From Sphingomonadales bacterium UBA6171 (lineage in GTDB: Bacteria; Pseudomonadota; Alphaproteobacteria; Sphingomonadales; Sphingomonadaceae): 7,002 nt of DNA. The position numbers and the translations under genes are program-made. The DNA is taken from assembly GCA_002422985.1 (NCBI GenBank), contig DITZ01000024.1, forward strand, positions 3,701-10,702, given 5' to 3'. This document shows, piece by piece, positions 5,447 through 7,002 of the stretch. Position 1 is the stretch's first letter; every line of letters begins with the position of its first letter. The notes beneath the pieces were generated by a model. It was not told the origin of the DNA and made no database searches. It worked only from the letters and a program-made list of their open reading frames with translations.

Positions 5447-6226
5447 TCAGACCAGGGCACCGTGACAGTGCTTGACTTTCTTGCCCGAACCGCAGGGGCA
5501 CGGGTCGTTGCGCGGCACGCCCTGCAGATTTGATGTGGCGTCATCGGGATGGGGGACATGCCGCTCCGCCCCGATATGGCGGACATAGCCGGTTTCATCC
5601 AGGATCACCGCGCGATAACCCAGTCGGTGGTAAAAGGCGCTGGCTTCCACTTCATATGGCAGCGCGGCGGTGGGGGTTTTGGCCACCACATACATCGTCT
5701 TGGGCTGGCGCTCATAGCTGCCACCCAGCCGCTGATAATCCGAGAGCCGGCGCAGGCCCGGATTCAGCGTGAAGCCGTGCCAGCAATCGCAATAGCCATA
5801 TGCCAGCACGCCGAAGGAACGGTCGGGGGCGGCAAAGCTCAGGGGATGGCCATTGTTGTCGTTCCAGGGGCGCAGCTGCACCAGAAGGGTGGAAGGGTCA
5901 TTTTCCAGAATCGCGCGGCTGCGCTCCATAAAACCGGAGCGGTAGAACTCCCAGTCATCCTCCAGATGGAAGATGAACGGCGTGGTGACGCGGGCATAGG
6001 CCTGGTCGATCAGCTTTATCTGTCCCACCCGCTGATTGGTGCGAAAATGCTCGGCGCCGAAGCGTTGGCACACCGCCGACGGATCGCCGTCCCCATCCTC
6101 GGCCACCAGGATGCGCGCCACCCGCCCCTCGCTTTCATGTGCACGAAAGCTCTCCAGCGTGCGCGCCAGCAGGTCGTGGCGGTTGCACGATGTGACGACC
6201 ACGGTAATGTCGGCTTCTTGCTGCAT
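5447..6226 (-). CDS. GT2-fold glycosyltransferase with C-terminal SEC-C zinc motif
   Basis: A 259-residue cytoplasmic protein. Residues about 7-110 form a GT-A nucleotide-sugar domain: TVVVTSCNRHDLLARTLESF from residue 8, an acidic EDGDGD (43-48), and HLEDDWEFY (88-95, the DxD-like metal/nucleotide site). The middle part has FTLNPGLRR (152-160), YGYCDCWHG (143-151) and RHIG (216-219), consistent with an acceptor region of small GT2 enzymes. The end is a SEC-C motif, NDPCPCGSGKK (240-250) then CH, with ligands Cys243, Cys245, Cys254 and His255. That motif is best known from the C-terminus of SecA and binds zinc. The ATG at 6226 is used because the domain starts right after it and upstream sequence overlaps the divergent TPR gene; no strong ribosome site is visible. 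It leads an apparent operon with the DUF1080 gene. Donor and acceptor are unknown. Confidence 0.85.
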   Translation of the reverse strand: MQQEADITVVVTSCNRHDLLARTLESFRAHESEGRVARILVAEDGDGDPSAVCQRFGAEHFRTNQRVGQIKLIDQAYARVTTPFIFHLEDDWEFYRSGFMERSRAILENDPSTLLVQLRPWNDNNGHPLSFAAPDRSFGVLAYGYCDCWHGFTLNPGLRRLSDYQRLGGSYERQPKTMYVVAKTPTAALPYEVEASAFYHRLGYRAVILDETGYVRHIGAERHVPHPDDATSNLQGVPRNDPCPCGSGKKVKHCHGALV

Positions 6227-6284
6227 GAAGACGCTGATTTTAAGCTTCTGGCGCAGCGACGCAAGCAGGCCGGACTGAACGCAT
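6227..6284. promoter_or_regulatory. Short divergent intergenic region between GT2 and TPR genes
   Basis: The 58 bases between two divergent start codons must hold both translation signals, and possibly two back-to-back promoters unless promoters lie inside the genes. The sequence includes an AT-richer GATTTTAAGCTT segment (6236-6247). I see no clear -35/-10 pair or operator palindrome. An in-frame TGA at 6276 fixes the TPR gene start downstream of it. Confidence 0.4.
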
Positions 6285-7002
6285 ATGGCACCCCAGGACT
6301 TATTCGGCCAGGCCGCGGCGCTGCACCAGCACGGCCAGTTGGCGGAGGCCGAAAAGCTGTATCTGCAGATATTGGCGGGTGCGCCCAAGGCCTTTGCACC
6401 GCTGCATATGCTGGGCGTGCTCCGGGCGCAGCAGGGCCGCGCCGACGAAGCCTGCGAGCTGATCGCCGCCGCTCTGAAGATCAATCCGCGCGACGGCGGC
6501 GCGCTGGCCAATTACGGCAATGTTCTCACCCTGCTGGGCCGCTTTGGGGAAGCGTTGGAAAGCTATGACCGTGCGCTCACAATTGCGCCCGATGCCGAGA
6601 CTTTGCGCAACCGCGCCCAGGCCCTGCAAAGCCTGAACCGGCCGCGCGACGCGCTGGCCAGCTATGACGCCGCGCTGCAGCGGGACCCGGCGGATGTGCA
6701 GTCCTGGTTCAAGCGCGGCGTGCTGCTGGGCGAACTTGAGCGTCCGGATGAATCCCTGGCCAGCTATGATCGCGTGCTGGCGCTTCAGCCCGGCCATGTC
6801 GAAGCCCTGAACAATCGCGGCTATGGCTGGTGGCTGTTCAAGCACCGCTATGTGCCGGCCATTGCCGACATGCAGAAGGCGCTGGCATTGGCGCCCGATC
6901 TTCCTTACGCGCGCGGCGGCGTGTTGCACCTGAACATGTATGTCGCGGACTGGAGCCGGCTGGAGCGCGAGCGGGCAGCGATCTCGCAGGGAATCCGCGG
7001 CG
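6285..7002 (+). CDS. TPR protein, probable N-terminus of a SPINDLY/OGT-type (GT41) glycosyltransferase; partial
   Basis: An open frame of 239 codons runs off the right edge with no stop. About six tetratricopeptide repeats are visible at roughly residues 4-34, 38-70, 72-103, 104-136, 138-170 and 172-204. They carry typical Gly/Ala/Tyr and Pro positions such as ALESYDRALTIAP, ALASYDAALQRDP and SLASYDRVLALQP. After the repeats comes HLNMYVADWSRLERE (215-229), resembling the segment that joins TPRs to the catalytic part in bacterial SPINDLY-family O-GlcNAc-transferase-like proteins. The ATG at 6285 is the only in-frame start in the gap, because a TGA lies at 6276. There is no signal peptide. Such enzymes transfer sugars to proteins, and related TPR transferases modify flagellin. 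Here the catalytic domain is outside the window, so the enzyme class is inferred; a TPR sulfotransferase is the main alternative. Confidence 0.85.
   Translation, partial: MAPQDLFGQAAALHQHGQLAEAEKLYLQILAGAPKAFAPLHMLGVLRAQQGRADEACELIAAALKINPRDGGALANYGNVLTLLGRFGEALESYDRALTIAPDAETLRNRAQALQSLNRPRDALASYDAALQRDPADVQSWFKRGVLLGELERPDESLASYDRVLALQPGHVEALNNRGYGWWLFKHRYVPAIADMQKALALAPDLPYARGGVLHLNMYVADWSRLERERAAISQGIRG
6654..6769 (+). repeat. Exact 14-base direct repeat one TPR unit apart
   Basis: CTGGCCAGCTATGA occurs at 6654-6667 and again at 6756-6769, exactly 102 bases (34 codons) apart. It encodes the same LASYD positions of successive TPRs. A related, diverged copy encodes LESYD one repeat earlier. 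This indicates recent duplication or gene conversion between neighbouring repeat units, or strong codon-level conservation. Confidence 0.6.

Noticed and set aside
6227..6511. 95-residue N-terminal extension of the glycosyltransferase
   Set aside because: It overlaps the divergent TPR gene antisense, and the GT2 domain begins immediately after the ATG at 6226.
5549..6568. 339-residue open frame on the plus strand
   Set aside because: It is antisense to the GT2/SEC-C gene and then runs out of frame through the TPR gene. It has no family features and is a shadow of two real genes.
1..7002. Mobile elements, CRISPR arrays, tRNA or rRNA genes, phage attachment sites
   Set aside because: I saw no transposase or integrase motifs, no regularly spaced repeats, no cloverleaf-like segments, and no gene with composition unlike its neighbours.

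Overview
The window reads as ordinary chromosomal DNA from a GC-rich alphaproteobacterium. The evidence is a phasin_2-type phasin, a DUF1489 protein (a family found essentially in Alphaproteobacteria), an S11 peptidase fused to a SPOR domain, and short alpha-type promoter and CtrA-like motifs. A soil or aquatic, PHA-accumulating organism is plausible. The genus cannot be read from the sequence. I see no insertion sequence, phage gene, tRNA, rRNA or CRISPR array.

Left part (1-3264). A phasin gene (99-548, minus) ends in a rho-independent hairpin. Its upstream region carries a promoter-like pair and a 15-bp palindrome of the TGC-N3-GCA type expected for a PhaR operator. Divergently, a secreted D-alanyl-D-alanine carboxypeptidase with a C-terminal SPOR domain (823-2436, plus) is followed with no intervening base by panC (2437-3264, plus). 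The two form an apparent operon joining cell-wall remodelling and pantothenate synthesis.

Middle part (3265-4692). A DUF1489 gene (3347-3778, minus) converges on panC. It diverges from a very small secreted Ala/Pro-rich protein (3884-4159, plus), which has a strong terminator. Immediately behind that terminator lies a stand-alone BLUF blue-light photoreceptor (4240-4692, plus) whose flavin-pocket residues are all present.

Right part (4679-7002). On the minus strand, a GT2-fold glycosyltransferase with a C-terminal SEC-C zinc motif (5447-6226) is followed after 27 bases by a secreted 3-keto-disaccharide hydrolase / DUF1080 protein (4679-5419). The last 14 bases of the latter overlap the end of the BLUF gene tail to tail. 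Divergent from the glycosyltransferase, 58 bases away, starts a TPR protein (6285-7002, plus) that runs off the window with no stop. Its repeat layout and the sequence after the repeats look like the N-terminus of a SPINDLY/O-GlcNAc-transferase-type (GT41) enzyme. This end is therefore probably the edge of a glycan or protein-glycosylation locus.

I did not find a clearly new system. The least conventional items are the GT2/SEC-C fusion beside a probable GT41 enzyme, the BLUF gene squeezed behind a terminator with almost no room for its own promoter, and the dyad symmetries in front of the phasin, the carboxypeptidase and the BLUF gene.
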